This document shows positions 1-9,100 of a DNA stretch of 64,000 bases, piece by piece. Position numbers and translations under genes: made by a program. A model generated the notes under the pieces. That model saw only the letters and a program-made list of their open reading frames with translations, was not told the origin of the DNA and did no database searches. How positions within the stretch are numbered: position 1 is the stretch's first letter; the number at the start of each line of letters is the position of its first letter. Origin of the DNA: an uncultured Sphingomonadaceae bacterium (GTDB lineage Bacteria > Pseudomonadota > Alphaproteobacteria > Sphingomonadales > Sphingomonadaceae); assembly GCA_903871605.1 (NCBI GenBank), contig CAIQHF010000014.1:36917-100916 (forward strand), written 5' to 3'.

Positions 1-190
1 CGTCGCCGGTCAAGCCCTCCGCGGCCTTGGCCTGCTTGATCGCACGATCGAAATCGATCGGCTTCGCGCGAAGCCAAGGCAGCCGTGCGACGTCGTAGGT
101 CAAACCGCCCCCCCAAGGCTCGGCATCAGGTCGACATCGGCGATGTGCCGGCCTGACCTGAAGCAAGATATCCTTGCTGCGACGCCGCAA
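1..190 (-). CDS. Possible partial CDS running off the left edge, unrecognised
   Basis: An open minus-strand frame continues off the left edge and reads as plausible protein near its visible end (segments DAEPWGGGLTYDVARLPW and AKPIDFDRAIKQAKAAEG). The frame can begin at a TTG at 190 or at a TTG at 103; neither has a strong ribosome binding site. It follows the SASA-type esterase gene on the same strand after a short gap, so it could be the next gene of the EPS block. No family was recognised, and only about 60 codons are visible. It could still be a chance frame; the protein-like composition of the last 45 residues is the only support. Confidence 0.35.
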   Translation of the reverse strand, partial: MRRRSKDILLQVRPAHRRCRPDAEPWGGGLTYDVARLPWLRAKPIDFDRAIKQAKAAEGLTGD

Positions 191-206
191 AATGTCCAGC
201 CGATCG

Positions 207-1133
207 TCACGGTTTGTCGACGAGTGGCGTCACCACGTCCAATGTCATCCGGGCGACGCGCCGCGCGCCTTCCTCGTTGAAATGGCAGTGGTCGTGCCGA
301 AACCGATCGCCGAGGACATCGGTGTTCGGCCCGGCGACGATACGCGGATCGGATGCGACCGCGGCGGTTTCCGCCGCGATCACGCTTGCCGTACTCGCCT
401 GGCGCTTGGCCCCCGTACAGATCGACGCACGATAAAGGACCAGCTTGGCGTCCGGCTTGAGCGGGAAGGTGGTGAGCACGGTATGCAGCGCCCGCTCGAT
501 CGTCGGCTGCAATTCCGCCTGGCTTGGCTTGAACCATGCGTCTGTTTCGCCCTGGTGCCAGAGCACGACGTCGGGTGGCCCGACGATCCTCGCGGCGTCG
601 ATGACCCGGTCGCGCAATTGCCGCATATACGGCGAGTGCGGATCGGTCCAATCGCTGAACTGCGAGCCCCCGATGGCGCCGCTGATCATCACGACCGGGC
701 GTCCGCTTTGCTCGGCGAGCATCGGCGCAAAACGGCTCCACACGCTGCCGAAGGTTCCGTTGGAGCCCAGCATTGGATCGCGAAGCGCGTAGCACCGGCC
801 TTTGAAGAACATGAATACCGGTGCCGCCGGATTGGCATCGAGCGGCGTCGATATCGCGTTGGCGGCATTAGATTGTCCGGCGGTCGCGATCACGATGGCG
901 TTGCGCGGGCAGGGGAGCGCGATGTTCGAGCCGATATCCTGATTGATCTGTGCCCATTGCTTGTCCTGGCCGGTGATCGCGCGCAGGTCGCCCCTCAGCT
1001 TGATCCACGTGCCTGCGGGCACGTCACCGTCGGGATCGGCGCCGAGGCCATAGATCGTTCCGGCGGCGAACGCCGCGATGGCCACCAGGACGACCACGAC
1101 GAGCAGGACGATGCGACGATGTGAAAAACTCAC
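207..1133 (-). CDS. SASA-type carbohydrate esterase (SGNH hydrolase), membrane-anchored
   Basis: Predicted carbohydrate O-acetylesterase of the sialate-O-acetylesterase (SASA) type, 308 aa. Residues 8-27 form one hydrophobic segment, so the enzyme is probably anchored at the inner membrane and faces the periplasm. The nucleophile block is GQSN (86-89, Ser88), followed by WHQGETD (192-198) and a C-terminal DHCHF block (281-285) that would supply the catalytic Asp/His. The start is a GTG; no other start fits the membrane segment. It is the last clear gene of the minus-strand EPS block behind the TPR-like protein and kinase. Removal of acetyl groups from the polymer is inferred from the family and from the many acyltransferases in the locus. 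The substrate is unknown. Confidence 0.82.
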   Translation of the reverse strand: MSFSHRRIVLLVVVVLVAIAAFAAGTIYGLGADPDGDVPAGTWIKLRGDLRAITGQDKQWAQINQDIGSNIALPCPRNAIVIATAGQSNAANAISTPLDANPAAPVFMFFKGRCYALRDPMLGSNGTFGSVWSRFAPMLAEQSGRPVVMISGAIGGSQFSDWTDPHSPYMRQLRDRVIDAARIVGPPDVVLWHQGETDAWFKPSQAELQPTIERALHTVLTTFPLKPDAKLVLYRASICTGAKRQASTASVIAAETAAVASDPRIVAGPNTDVLGDRFRHDHCHFNEEGARRVARMTLDVVTPLVDKP

Positions 1134-1414
1134 AGCGCGATGCTCAGGATGGGGCGCATAGGATCGAATCCCGATGATGGTCTGTGGCGTCGCATTTTTG
1201 CAAGAGACCCGTCCGATACCAACAAGAAACGCGACGCTGCCCGAAACCGGAGCCGCGGATTGACGCCTAGCCGGACGATGCGACGGTGCGGATGCTTCGG
1301 CGAGCGTTCATCGGTCGTCGAACCGTCACCGCCCACGCACATGCGAGACCCATCATCATCGATGGTACCCGGCGTCATGCGCCGACCAAACACGTAGGCC
1401 CGCCGCATGGCGGC

Positions 1415-2626
1415 TTAGAACAAGCCGACGCCATCGATCGAGAATTGCGGGTCATGGCCCCCCATCGGCGGCACCAGCGAGAGCGAAAGTTGCTGGAACG
1501 CACAATCGCTGTCGGGAACCGTGAAGGTGTAATAGATGCTGACCATCCCGGCCTTGGACGTATCATACGATGGCTGGCCAAGGATGTTGGTCCGTTTGAC
1601 GACGCACTCGAGCGACCAAGCGAGGCTGCTTGCGTCTCCCTTTCCGACATGTTTGGCGACGACGCGCAGGCGATGCGCACCGCTCGGCAGGTGGACGAGC
1701 TGCGTGATCACCTTGCGCGCCATCATTCCAGGCGGCGTGACGAGCACGCCACCTTCTCCGTCAGGCGCATAGCCGATCGTCGCACTGGCGCTGCCTCCCC
1801 TCACCGTCCATTCGAACGGTATCCCGTCCTCGTTCGCGGCGGCGACGCGCGCGGCCTGGATGAAGCGGCCGTCATAGACCAATGGCGCGCTGCCGGGCGT
1901 GGTGAGACGCCATAAGCGGTAGGCGCGATCGAAATCGTTCGATCGGATCAACGTACCGATCAACGTCGCCATTTCCGAGCGTGTCGGGGGCGCGGCCGAG
2001 CGGTGCAGATCGTCGACGATGGCTTCGATACCGGTCGCCTCGTCCTTGCCCAATGCATCGGCCGAGAATATGCCGGGCCGCCACTTCGGCTGCCCGAGCA
2101 GCGTCGTCACGACGGGTTTGCGCGCGACGGGGTCGGCGGCCGTCAGCCGTAGCACCGAGAATACCCGGCCCGCTTCCTCTTCCTCCCGGAGCAGCGCATC
2201 CGCGCGCTGAACGGCAAGGCCGTATTCATGCGCCTGCAGGAATGCGTCGATAAGCCAAAGATTGGTCGGCACGTCCCGCCAGCCGAGCCGGCTAGCAAGC
2301 AGCATGATCGGCACGACGCCGCGATCGTCAGGGTTGGCGGCTTCCTTCGACAGGCCCAGGACGCGAAGCGCCGAGATATTGACCAGCGAGCGGTCCAGCG
2401 AACGCCTGGCGAGACGCTCGGCCTCGTCATAGCGTCGCGCCTCGAACGCCTGTTCGGCCGCGTCGGCATTGGCCAAGGCGCCCCACGGCATGATCGAGAC
2501 CGCCGTGGCCGGATCGAGCGGGTCTTCGAAATAGGATGCGTTGACCACAATCACCAAGGCCGCGAGGACAATGCCCGCCAGGACGACGAGCAGCCGGCGC
2601 GCGGGCATGGCGGCGGACTTTCTCAC
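1415..2626 (-). CDS. TPR-like membrane protein with C-terminal beta-rich domain, EPS-associated
   Basis: A 403-aa protein of unknown exact function. Residues about 10-30 form a membrane anchor. About residues 50-240 are helical and TPR-like, with pairs such as AEQAFEARRYDEAERLARR. The last 150 residues are rich in beta strands (FEWTVRGGSASATIGY, GAHRLRVVAKHVGKG) and resemble a jelly-roll carbohydrate-binding fold, though I cannot name the family. The GTG start directly abuts the TAG of the kinase gene, which points to translational coupling; an ATG six codons further in is the alternative start. Position next to Wzc and Wza suggests a periplasmic assembly or polymer-binding role. That role is inference. 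Confidence 0.7.
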   Translation of the reverse strand: MRKSAAMPARRLLVVLAGIVLAALVIVVNASYFEDPLDPATAVSIMPWGALANADAAEQAFEARRYDEAERLARRSLDRSLVNISALRVLGLSKEAANPDDRGVVPIMLLASRLGWRDVPTNLWLIDAFLQAHEYGLAVQRADALLREEEEAGRVFSVLRLTAADPVARKPVVTTLLGQPKWRPGIFSADALGKDEATGIEAIVDDLHRSAAPPTRSEMATLIGTLIRSNDFDRAYRLWRLTTPGSAPLVYDGRFIQAARVAAANEDGIPFEWTVRGGSASATIGYAPDGEGGVLVTPPGMMARKVITQLVHLPSGAHRLRVVAKHVGKGDASSLAWSLECVVKRTNILGQPSYDTSKAGMVSIYYTFTVPDSDCAFQQLSLSLVPPMGGHDPQFSIDGVGLF

Positions 2627-4876
2627 CTAGCTCGCCTGCTTGTTGCCGCTTCCGTAGCTGTAGCTATAGCTGTAGCCATAGCCGTAGCCATAACCATAGC
2701 CGGTCGCGTCGGCATCGAATTTGGTAAGGAGTACGCCCAGCACGGGGGCATGGCTGGACGCGAGACGCCTGAGCGCCAGCTTGGCCGCACCGCGGTGCCC
2801 CACGTTGGAGTCGACCACGAAGACGACGCCCTCGGCCATCGAGGCGAGCTGAAGCGAATCGGCGAAGCCCATGACCGGGGGGCAGTCGACGACGAGCACG
2901 TCGTAGCTCGCCAGTGCGGTCTGGAAGAAGCGCTTGAGCGCGAAATTGCTCAACAGGTCGGTCGGGTTGGGCGGCAGCGGCCCCGACGAGAGGAAGTCGA
3001 GATTGTCGACGTCGAGCTTCTGCACGACATCGGCGAGCGGGTTCTGGTTCGTCAGCTGGCTGACGAAGCCGCCATTGTTCTTGAGCTGGAGCTGGCGGTT
3101 GAGCGACGGCAGACGAAGGTCGCCATCGACCAGAAGCACGCGCTTGCCGATCCGCGCGAGGTTCTGCGCCGTTGCCAGCGCGGACGTGCTCTTGCCTTCC
3201 GATGGTCGGCTGCTGGTGAAGGTGATCACCCGCGGCAGGCCTTCGGGGGTCGAGAATTCGAGCGCCGTGCGGAGCGAATAATAGGCCTCCGCGAGCGACG
3301 ACCGCGGATCCTTGATCTCCTCCATCGGCGACAGCTCGCTTTTGCTGATCGGGATCGTGCCCAGCACGGGCACGCCGAGCTTCCGGGTGACATCGTCCGG
3401 GGTGCGGAGCGCGTCGTCGAGCAATTCGCGGCCGGCGACGAACAATGCGGCGAGGACGATACCGAGAAGCAGAGCCACCGAGAAGTTGATGAACGGCTTG
3501 GGGCGGATCGGCGTGTGCGAGATGACCGCGGGATCGATCAGCGAGAGGTTGTTGGTCTCGACACCGGCCGATACGGTCAGTTCCTTATAGCGCTGCAGCA
3601 GCGCGTTGTAGAGACTGCGGTTCGTGTTTGCGTCGCGCTGAAGGATGTTGAGTTCGATTTCCTTCTGTTGATCGCCGAGTGCGTCGCCGCGGAGTCCGGT
3701 GACGGATGCCTTGAGCGCCTGCTCCTGTGCAACGTCGGACCGGTAGCTCTCCTCGAAGGAATTCCTGATGTTGGTGGCGGCACGCGAAAGCTCGCCGTCG
3801 ATCTGGGCAATCTGCGCAGAAAGCTGCTGGATAACGGGGTGATCCGCCTTGTAGCGCTGCTTCTGTTCCTGCAGGCTGGCCCGAAGATCGGCCCGTTTCT
3901 GGTACATGGACTGGACCGCGCTGTTCGCGAGCACTTCGGGGATGTCCATCAGGGGCATCTTCTGGGCGGCTTCCCAGCGTTGCTGTGCGCGAATGCGCTC
4001 CGCCTGTGCGTCGCCATAGGCGTTGTTGAGCTGCACCAGCGTGCTCGTCGAAAGCGTGCCGGTCGCCGGATCGCCCGAGCCATCGGCGCCGCCACCACTG
4101 GCGGGTCCGACCGCGATCAGACCCGCCGACTGCGCGTAGGCGATCGCCTTGCGCTGCGACGCCTCGAGCGCCCGCTGCGTGGCGTTCAATTGCTGAAGGA
4201 TGAACGTCCGCGCATATTCGGTGCCGGCGGATTTGCGCGACAGATTCTGGTCCATATAAGCGGCGGCATAGCCGTCGGCGACCGCCGCCGAGAGCGCTGC
4301 ACTGGGCGAATCGAAATTGAGCGTGGCCGCGCGCGAATTGCCGGGCAGATCGATGCTCATATTCTTGCGGAGCAGGCCGATCACGACATTCTGCATGACC
4401 GGATCTTGTGGGCTCGCATTGGCCGACGAGAGCGGCTTTCCGCCCATCCGTGTGATGAAGTTGTTGTTGTACAGGTTCAACCGCTGCGCGACCTGGCCCG
4501 CCAGCGTGCGACTTGTCAGAATCGCTTTCTGCGTCTCAAGGAAGCGGGTCGAATCCGCGATCGGCGTCGCCGCATCGACCGACTGCGTGTTGACGACATT
4601 GTCGGAGGTCTGCTCGATCTGCACGACCGATGAGCCGCGATAGATGCGTGTCGACAGCAGCGTCACCGCTATCCCGACGAGCACGCACATCGCGATGATG
4701 CCGACGATCGGAATCATGTTCCGTCGGATCATCGCCATAATCAGCGGGATGTTGAGACTGAAACCCGGAGAGGTTGTCTCACCATAGGGTTCCGCGTTGT
4801 CGGCGGCCCCGACATTGGCGCGCGGGCCTTCCCAGATCTCGGCGCTATCGGGGTCGTAGGAGCTAATCTCGGTCAT
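2627..4876 (-). CDS. Wzc/GumC-type chain-length regulator with BY-kinase domain
   Basis: Bacterial tyrosine kinase fused to a polysaccharide co-polymerase, 749 aa. The N-terminal Wzz domain is bounded by membrane segments near residues 50-70 and 460-480, with a long periplasmic coiled coil between them. The cytoplasmic kinase has Walker A (SSRPSEGKST, about 555-564), Walker A' (LLVDGDLRLP, about 582-591) and Walker B (VLVVDCPP, about 660-667). The tail holds eight tyrosines at alternate positions, about 727-741, the expected autophosphorylation cluster. The ATG at 4876 is preceded by AGGTGGGG and is preferred to a GTG five codons upstream. In this family, cycles of tail phosphorylation control oligomerisation and polymer length with Wza and Wzy. 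The tail is encoded by a hexanucleotide repeat. Confidence 0.93.
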   Translation of the reverse strand: MTEISSYDPDSAEIWEGPRANVGAADNAEPYGETTSPGFSLNIPLIMAMIRRNMIPIVGIIAMCVLVGIAVTLLSTRIYRGSSVVQIEQTSDNVVNTQSVDAATPIADSTRFLETQKAILTSRTLAGQVAQRLNLYNNNFITRMGGKPLSSANASPQDPVMQNVVIGLLRKNMSIDLPGNSRAATLNFDSPSAALSAAVADGYAAAYMDQNLSRKSAGTEYARTFILQQLNATQRALEASQRKAIAYAQSAGLIAVGPASGGGADGSGDPATGTLSTSTLVQLNNAYGDAQAERIRAQQRWEAAQKMPLMDIPEVLANSAVQSMYQKRADLRASLQEQKQRYKADHPVIQQLSAQIAQIDGELSRAATNIRNSFEESYRSDVAQEQALKASVTGLRGDALGDQQKEIELNILQRDANTNRSLYNALLQRYKELTVSAGVETNNLSLIDPAVISHTPIRPKPFINFSVALLLGIVLAALFVAGRELLDDALRTPDDVTRKLGVPVLGTIPISKSELSPMEEIKDPRSSLAEAYYSLRTALEFSTPEGLPRVITFTSSRPSEGKSTSALATAQNLARIGKRVLLVDGDLRLPSLNRQLQLKNNGGFVSQLTNQNPLADVVQKLDVDNLDFLSSGPLPPNPTDLLSNFALKRFFQTALASYDVLVVDCPPVMGFADSLQLASMAEGVVFVVDSNVGHRGAAKLALRRLASSHAPVLGVLLTKFDADATGYGYGYGYGYSYSYSYGSGNKQAS
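2649..2700 (-). repeat. Hexanucleotide repeat encoding the Tyr tail of the kinase
   Basis: About eight imperfect copies of a 6-bp unit (GGCTAT/AGCTAC on the coding strand) encode alternating Gly-Tyr and then Ser-Tyr. Loss or gain of a unit would leave the frame intact and change the number of phosphorylatable tyrosines. Confidence 0.8.
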
Positions 4877-4923
4877 ATCCCCACCTGACACAAACTAGGC
4901 GACGCTCGAAAGAGTCATGCCAT

Positions 4924-5598
4924 TCAAAAGCGCGTGAAGATCCCGATGACGGGCGCGGCGAGAAGGAAGTCGCGCCATGCCGCCTTGATGTTCGAGTATC
5001 CCAGCACGACGGTGTCGTTTGGCTGCAGAACCGGATCGACCGCCTCGCCGCGCCGGATCGAGGTCACATTGAAAACGGCGCCCATTCTTTGGTCGCCGAC
5101 CACCCGGAATACGACGACCTGACTGAGCTTTGCGGTTCGCGTCGGACCCTTGGCGAGAGCCAGTGCCTCCAACAGCGTCGTCTGCCCCTGGCGCAGGTCG
5201 TAAACTCCCGGATCGACCACCGTTCCTTCGACCACGACCTTCGGCAAGGATGGCGTGGTGACGTTGACGGCGACCTTGGGCGAGACGAGGAACCGCCCGC
5301 CCAACCGCCGCGAAATCTCCGAGGCCAATTGCTCGCCCGTCTTGTCTGCGGCGTCGATCTGACCGACCAGCGGCAGCGACACATAGCCACCGCTATCCAC
5401 CAACAGAGCAGGGACCGACAGATCGGGCTCCTGGAACACATTGACGCTGATGATGTCGCCGCGTGCAATGCGATAAGGCGAAGTGCTGGCCGCAACGGTC
5501 GCACTCGGCTTGAACGTCGCTTCGCCATCGGGAAGGTCGACCGGAGTTTGACATCCCGAAACGACGACGCAACTCAACAGCACGAGCAGTTTTTTCAT
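4924..5598 (-). CDS. Wza/GumB-type polysaccharide export lipoprotein
   Basis: Outer-membrane or periplasmic polysaccharide export protein, 224 aa, GumB-sized rather than the longer E. coli Wza. The start at 5598 gives a short signal with lipobox VSGC (Cys16 lipidated); an upstream extension in frame lacks this logic and is rejected. A polysaccharide-export domain begins at SPYRIARGDIISV and is followed by a SLBB-like segment (VVVEGTVVDPGVYDL). The C-terminus (WRDFLLAAPVIGIF) is a plausible membrane-associated helix. It lies directly upstream of the Wzc kinase gene in the same orientation, 47 bp apart, which is the standard export pair. Role: translocation of the finished chain through the periplasm and outer membrane. 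Confidence 0.9.
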   Translation of the reverse strand: MKKLLVLLSCVVVSGCQTPVDLPDGEATFKPSATVAASTSPYRIARGDIISVNVFQEPDLSVPALLVDSGGYVSLPLVGQIDAADKTGEQLASEISRRLGGRFLVSPKVAVNVTTPSLPKVVVEGTVVDPGVYDLRQGQTTLLEALALAKGPTRTAKLSQVVVFRVVGDQRMGAVFNVTSIRRGEAVDPVLQPNDTVVLGYSNIKAAWRDFLLAAPVIGIFTRF

Positions 5599-5713
5599 TC
5601 GGCCCCCACATCGGCAGCTGAGGATGATTGGGTGACCCCACCGCCTCTTCGCACCGGCAGCATTCTCATAGCATGAAAGACACCGGGCGCAATCGCCATA
5701 TGCCACCGAGGCT

Positions 5714-7210
5714 TTAGTTATCGGCGGCGTCGCGTCTCGGCGGTTCGCTCGATGTGTCTTGCATAATCGCGGTTTTTCTGCGCCGCTGCGACATGATCTG
5801 CGGCTGCGTCGCCGAGATCGCCCGCCCGATGAACAGGCCCAGAACGGTCTCCAAGGCGAGCGTGCGCAGGGGGTAATCGGTCAGGGAATGGAGCGCGAAC
5901 AGCAGGATCGCATAAAGCGCGGCCTCCATCATCGTGCGCTCGGCCGAGCGGTCTGCAAGCTGTCGCCGGCCCCTGGCGATCTTGGCAAGATATACGATCG
6001 TAGCGATCAGCAGCAACGGGCCGAAAATGCCTGTTTCGACCGCGAGCTGCATGAAGTCGTTGTGCGCATCATTGACGTAGAGCGGCCCGACGATCGACAG
6101 CTGTTCGATCGACCTAAACACCGGATCGAAGGATCCAAGCCCTGTGCCGATCGGGAAGAACACGCCGATCGCGTAGATGACGTCCGGCCAGAAGTGGGCA
6201 CGTGCGTCGTCGCTCGCCTGGTATCGGTGCAGCAGCAGTTGGAAGCCCGATGTGAAGTATAGTGCGGCGAGTGCGACGACGATCACTGCGACCACCGTGA
6301 TCACGACCGGCGGTTTCACGCGCACGCGGTAGCGCAGGCGAAAGAACCACGGAATCGTCAGCACCACGGCGATGACGGCGACCGCGGACGCGGTACGCGA
6401 TGCGGTGGCCAGCGTCCCGAGCAGGCAGACGCCCATCATGGCGAGCAACAGCACGCGCTCGACCGAAACCGTGCCGCGAACGCGTCCTTTCGCGCCGGCG
6501 GCGAGCGCGGCCGCTGCCAGGAAGGCGACGTCGAGAAACGCGCCCTGGTGATTGCGATTGGCGAAAAAGCCCGTGGCGAGGCCCTGCTGCGAGGTTATGT
6601 AGAGATAGGCGGTCCCGGTCGGGCCCATCGCAACCTGCATCGAGCTCAATGCCACGCTCGCCCCCGCAACGGCGATCATCAGCAGAAGAAGATGCCGGGT
6701 CTCGGCCATGGTGAGACGCAGCGCGGCAAGCATCATCGCTGCCGCGGGAATGAGCGCCAACGCGCTGCGCAGCGTCATGTCGGGGTCGAGCGAGATCGGC
6801 CGATATGCCGCGGACGTGCCGAGCAGCTCCGACGCGTCCTTGCTGAAACCCCGCCCCGGCAGATTCTGCCACACCGAGGGCGGCAACGGAATGAGCTGGA
6901 TGAGCGGCAGCAATATGGTGAGCAGCAGAAGCAGCAGGCCCCACCTGGCAGGCCGGCCGACCGATGCCCATTCGAGCCGCCACAGCTCGGAGGTCAACAC
7001 GATGACGCCGGTTAGCTCGACGACGAGTTCGGTCGCTGGAAACCCCGACCCGCCGCCACCCAGCAACAGCGCAACGGCGAGCAACGCACCCGGCCCGGCC
7101 ATTGAGCGATAATAGAGCGCCTCTGACGGCTTTCTGCCGAGACCGCGCGAGCGGCCATAGCGCGCAGACGAGGAGGGGTGGCTTGAAGATCTCGAGCGGT
7201 GCCGCGACAT
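5714..7210 (-). CDS. O-antigen ligase / Wzy-type polymerase, polytopic
   Basis: A 498-aa polytopic membrane protein of the O-antigen ligase/Wzy_C superfamily. Roughly 10-12 hydrophobic segments are visible. The family signature FANRNHQGAFL is followed by a membrane segment, and a large periplasmic loop before the last segments contains the NDAHNDFMQLAVETG block typical of these enzymes. The Arg/Ser-rich first 36 residues may not be translated: an internal ATG just before the first membrane segment is possible, but neither start has a good ribosome binding site. It begins the minus-strand EPS block (polymerase, Wza, Wzc, TPR-like protein, esterase) and is divergent from the hexapeptide acyltransferase gene. 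It should polymerise lipid-linked repeat units; ligation to another acceptor cannot be excluded. Confidence 0.85.
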   Translation of the reverse strand: MSRHRSRSSSHPSSSARYGRSRGLGRKPSEALYYRSMAGPGALLAVALLLGGGGSGFPATELVVELTGVIVLTSELWRLEWASVGRPARWGLLLLLLTILLPLIQLIPLPPSVWQNLPGRGFSKDASELLGTSAAYRPISLDPDMTLRSALALIPAAAMMLAALRLTMAETRHLLLLMIAVAGASVALSSMQVAMGPTGTAYLYITSQQGLATGFFANRNHQGAFLDVAFLAAAALAAGAKGRVRGTVSVERVLLLAMMGVCLLGTLATASRTASAVAVIAVVLTIPWFFRLRYRVRVKPPVVITVVAVIVVALAALYFTSGFQLLLHRYQASDDARAHFWPDVIYAIGVFFPIGTGLGSFDPVFRSIEQLSIVGPLYVNDAHNDFMQLAVETGIFGPLLLIATIVYLAKIARGRRQLADRSAERTMMEAALYAILLFALHSLTDYPLRTLALETVLGLFIGRAISATQPQIMSQRRRKTAIMQDTSSEPPRRDAADN

Positions 7211-7353
7211 TATGTGGGAGTAGCCAGACGCTTTGTTCTTGGCGAGGCGTTTTTTACGCGCGCGCGCTGCGTGCTCCTGCCATGGTTGCGATTGCGCCGG
7301 ACGCGGGGGCGGAGCTACTGGCCTGGCCGCACGTATTGGGGGTCGAGACGTCT

Positions 7354-7995
7354 ATGGGCCTTTTCAAGTCGCTGGTGGACCGGGCCCGGCTCGTGCCGCT
7401 GCTCAGAAAACAGCACGACAGCGCCGAGCTGCGTGCGCATTTTGCGGCGCGGCACGATATTGTCGTCGGGCTCTATTCCTACGGCTGCTTCGATCGCTGG
7501 CGGATGCCCGGGCCCTTGCGAATCGGCCGCTACTGTTCGTTCGCCAAGACCGTCCGCGTCGTCGATGCCAATCACCCGGTCGAGGCGCTGACCACGCACC
7601 CCGCGCTCTACGAGCGCCAGTTCGGCGTGATCGACGAGGATATCATCCATGCCGCGCCGCTCATCATCGAGGACGATGTCTGGGTCGGCCACAATGTCGT
7701 CATCCTGCCCGGCTGCAAACGGATCGGGCGCGGCGCGGTGATCGGCGCGGGATCGATCGTCACCCGCGACGTCGAACGCTACGAGATCTTAGCCGGCGTC
7801 CCGGCGCGGCACCTGCGGCAACGCTTTGCGCCCGAGCTCGCCGCGGCGATCGAGGCGAGCCACTGGTGGGAGATGGACAGCGCCGCGTTGCGCGCGCTCG
7901 TCGCCGCGCACCATGACACCGTCTATAGCCCGACCCCCGAGACGATCGCGGCGGCGTTTCCGCGGCGATTCGAACGGGCAGGGGCGGGCGTCTGA
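7354..7995 (+). CDS. Hexapeptide-repeat acyltransferase (CatB/xenobiotic acyltransferase type)
   Basis: Left-handed beta-helix O-acyltransferase, 213 aa, cytosolic. Imperfect hexapeptide units are visible from about residue 45 onward (LRIGRYCSFAKTV, LIIEDDVWVGHNVVIL, RIGRGAVIGAGSIVTRDV), followed by the usual VPARHLRQRF closing turn and a helical C-terminus. The conserved His of this family lies in the DANHP segment. The ATG at 7354 is preferred because upstream in-frame sequence shows no homology-like features. It is divergent from the polymerase gene and ends 3 bp before the stop of the convergent lyase-like gene. It probably acetylates a nucleotide sugar or a lipid-linked sugar in the cytosol, in contrast to the membrane acyltransferases elsewhere in the locus. 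The substrate is not predictable. Confidence 0.85.
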   Translation: MGLFKSLVDRARLVPLLRKQHDSAELRAHFAARHDIVVGLYSYGCFDRWRMPGPLRIGRYCSFAKTVRVVDANHPVEALTTHPALYERQFGVIDEDIIHAAPLIIEDDVWVGHNVVILPGCKRIGRGAVIGAGSIVTRDVERYEILAGVPARHLRQRFAPELAAAIEASHWWEMDSAALRALVAAHHDTVYSPTPETIAAAFPRRFERAGAGV

Positions 7996-7998
7996 CGG

Positions 7999-8871
7999 TC
8001 AGTCCCGCGCGCCCGCGGGCAGCGCCATGCCGAACGGATTGTCGCCGAAACGGACCTGGATGTCGTCGAAATCCAGCACGCGCTCGCTGATTCCGGGGTC
8101 GCCGCCATGATGGCCCCACCGCGGCACATAGACCCCGGCCTTGAGATAGGGGCCGATAAGGTCGCGATGCGCGTTGGGACCGCGATCGTTGACGATCATG
8201 GCATTGCCGAGCCACGCGACGACGCTGCCCTTGCCGCTCACCGACCAATGGACGCGAAACGTCCAGCGTTGCCAATGGCCCTTGACCAGCGGCGCCGTGC
8301 CGATCGTGCTGATGCCCTCCGTGTTGCCGAATGCGGTCGGGGTCGAGACGATCCGGGTGTCCCAGGATTTGTGCACCACCCAGTTTCTGCCCGCTATGTC
8401 GAGCTCGAGCGGCGGATATTTGCCCGGTTCGAACAGAAAAAAGTCCTTCGAGCCGTGCCACTGCATCGCGATCACCGGGGTGGCGCTGTCCTGCCAGTCC
8501 GCGGGCACGTAGATGTTCGATCGGTACCAGACCGTCCATCCGACGGGCGTCGGCCGCATCCGCAATTCGCTGCGGAAATTGCCCTTGACGCGGCTGTCGG
8601 TCGGCCGAATGCGGAAGCCGCGCGCGGTGCCTGCATCGCCATCGAGGCCGACCGTGGTGAACGTCGATCCGGCGCAGCAGGCCTGGATGGCATAATCCGC
8701 GCGCTTGCCGAACAGCGCCGCCTCCGATCGCACGAATCGTTCGCCGGGCTCGAATGTCAGGTCGACGGGCGCGCCGTAGCGCATCGACACGAAGTCCGTC
8801 ACCAGCAGGTGCGTGGCGAGTACCAGCCCGCCCAGTGCGAGCGCCAGCCATCCTATCACGCGCCTGAGCAT
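7999..8871 (-). CDS. Polysaccharide-lyase-like protein (heparin lyase I/alginate lyase fold)
   Basis: A 290-aa predicted periplasmic, membrane-anchored enzyme. Residues 4-25 are hydrophobic. The body is beta-rich and contains strand motifs typical of the polysaccharide lyase family of heparin lyase I type: FRSELRMRP, VWYRSNIYVPADWQ, VIAMQWHGSKD and RWTFRVHWSVSGKGSVVAWL. The start at 8871 (CTGCAGGTG just upstream) gives the membrane anchor; a longer frame upstream overlaps the divergent MBOAT gene and looks non-coding. A lyase in a Wzy locus usually trims or clears polymer in the periplasm, here fitting a uronate-containing chain. Family assignment comes from remembered motifs, so glycan specificity is open. 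Confidence 0.72.
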   Translation of the reverse strand: MLRRVIGWLALALGGLVLATHLLVTDFVSMRYGAPVDLTFEPGERFVRSEAALFGKRADYAIQACCAGSTFTTVGLDGDAGTARGFRIRPTDSRVKGNFRSELRMRPTPVGWTVWYRSNIYVPADWQDSATPVIAMQWHGSKDFFLFEPGKYPPLELDIAGRNWVVHKSWDTRIVSTPTAFGNTEGISTIGTAPLVKGHWQRWTFRVHWSVSGKGSVVAWLGNAMIVNDRGPNAHRDLIGPYLKAGVYVPRWGHHGGDPGISERVLDFDDIQVRFGDNPFGMALPAGARD

Positions 8872-9100
8872 CACCTGCAGCGTCCCCCCATACCCGCCCT
8901 GCCGCACAGCATCGGCGGTGCCGTGCGGCAAAACACATCTACTTTTGCGTTGCAAGGTGGGGCTCGACTGGTAAACCCCGGCTCGGGGCATGATCGCGTC
9001 GGTGGGATGCGGGATGCGCGGGGGGCGATCGTCGATCATGGTTGATGGGATGGGTCTGCCCGGCGTCGACATGTCTCCGGTCGCCTGATCCGAGACCAGC

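Noticed and set aside
1134-1414. Possible gene in the 281-bp gap between the TPR-like and esterase genes
   Set aside because: Short frames exist on both strands but show no family-like sequence or ribosome binding site.
2228-4633. 801-codon open frame antisense to the Wzc kinase gene
   Set aside because: It mirrors a real gene with strong family motifs, has no recognisable domain and a His/Arg/Glu-heavy composition typical of antisense frames in high-GC DNA.
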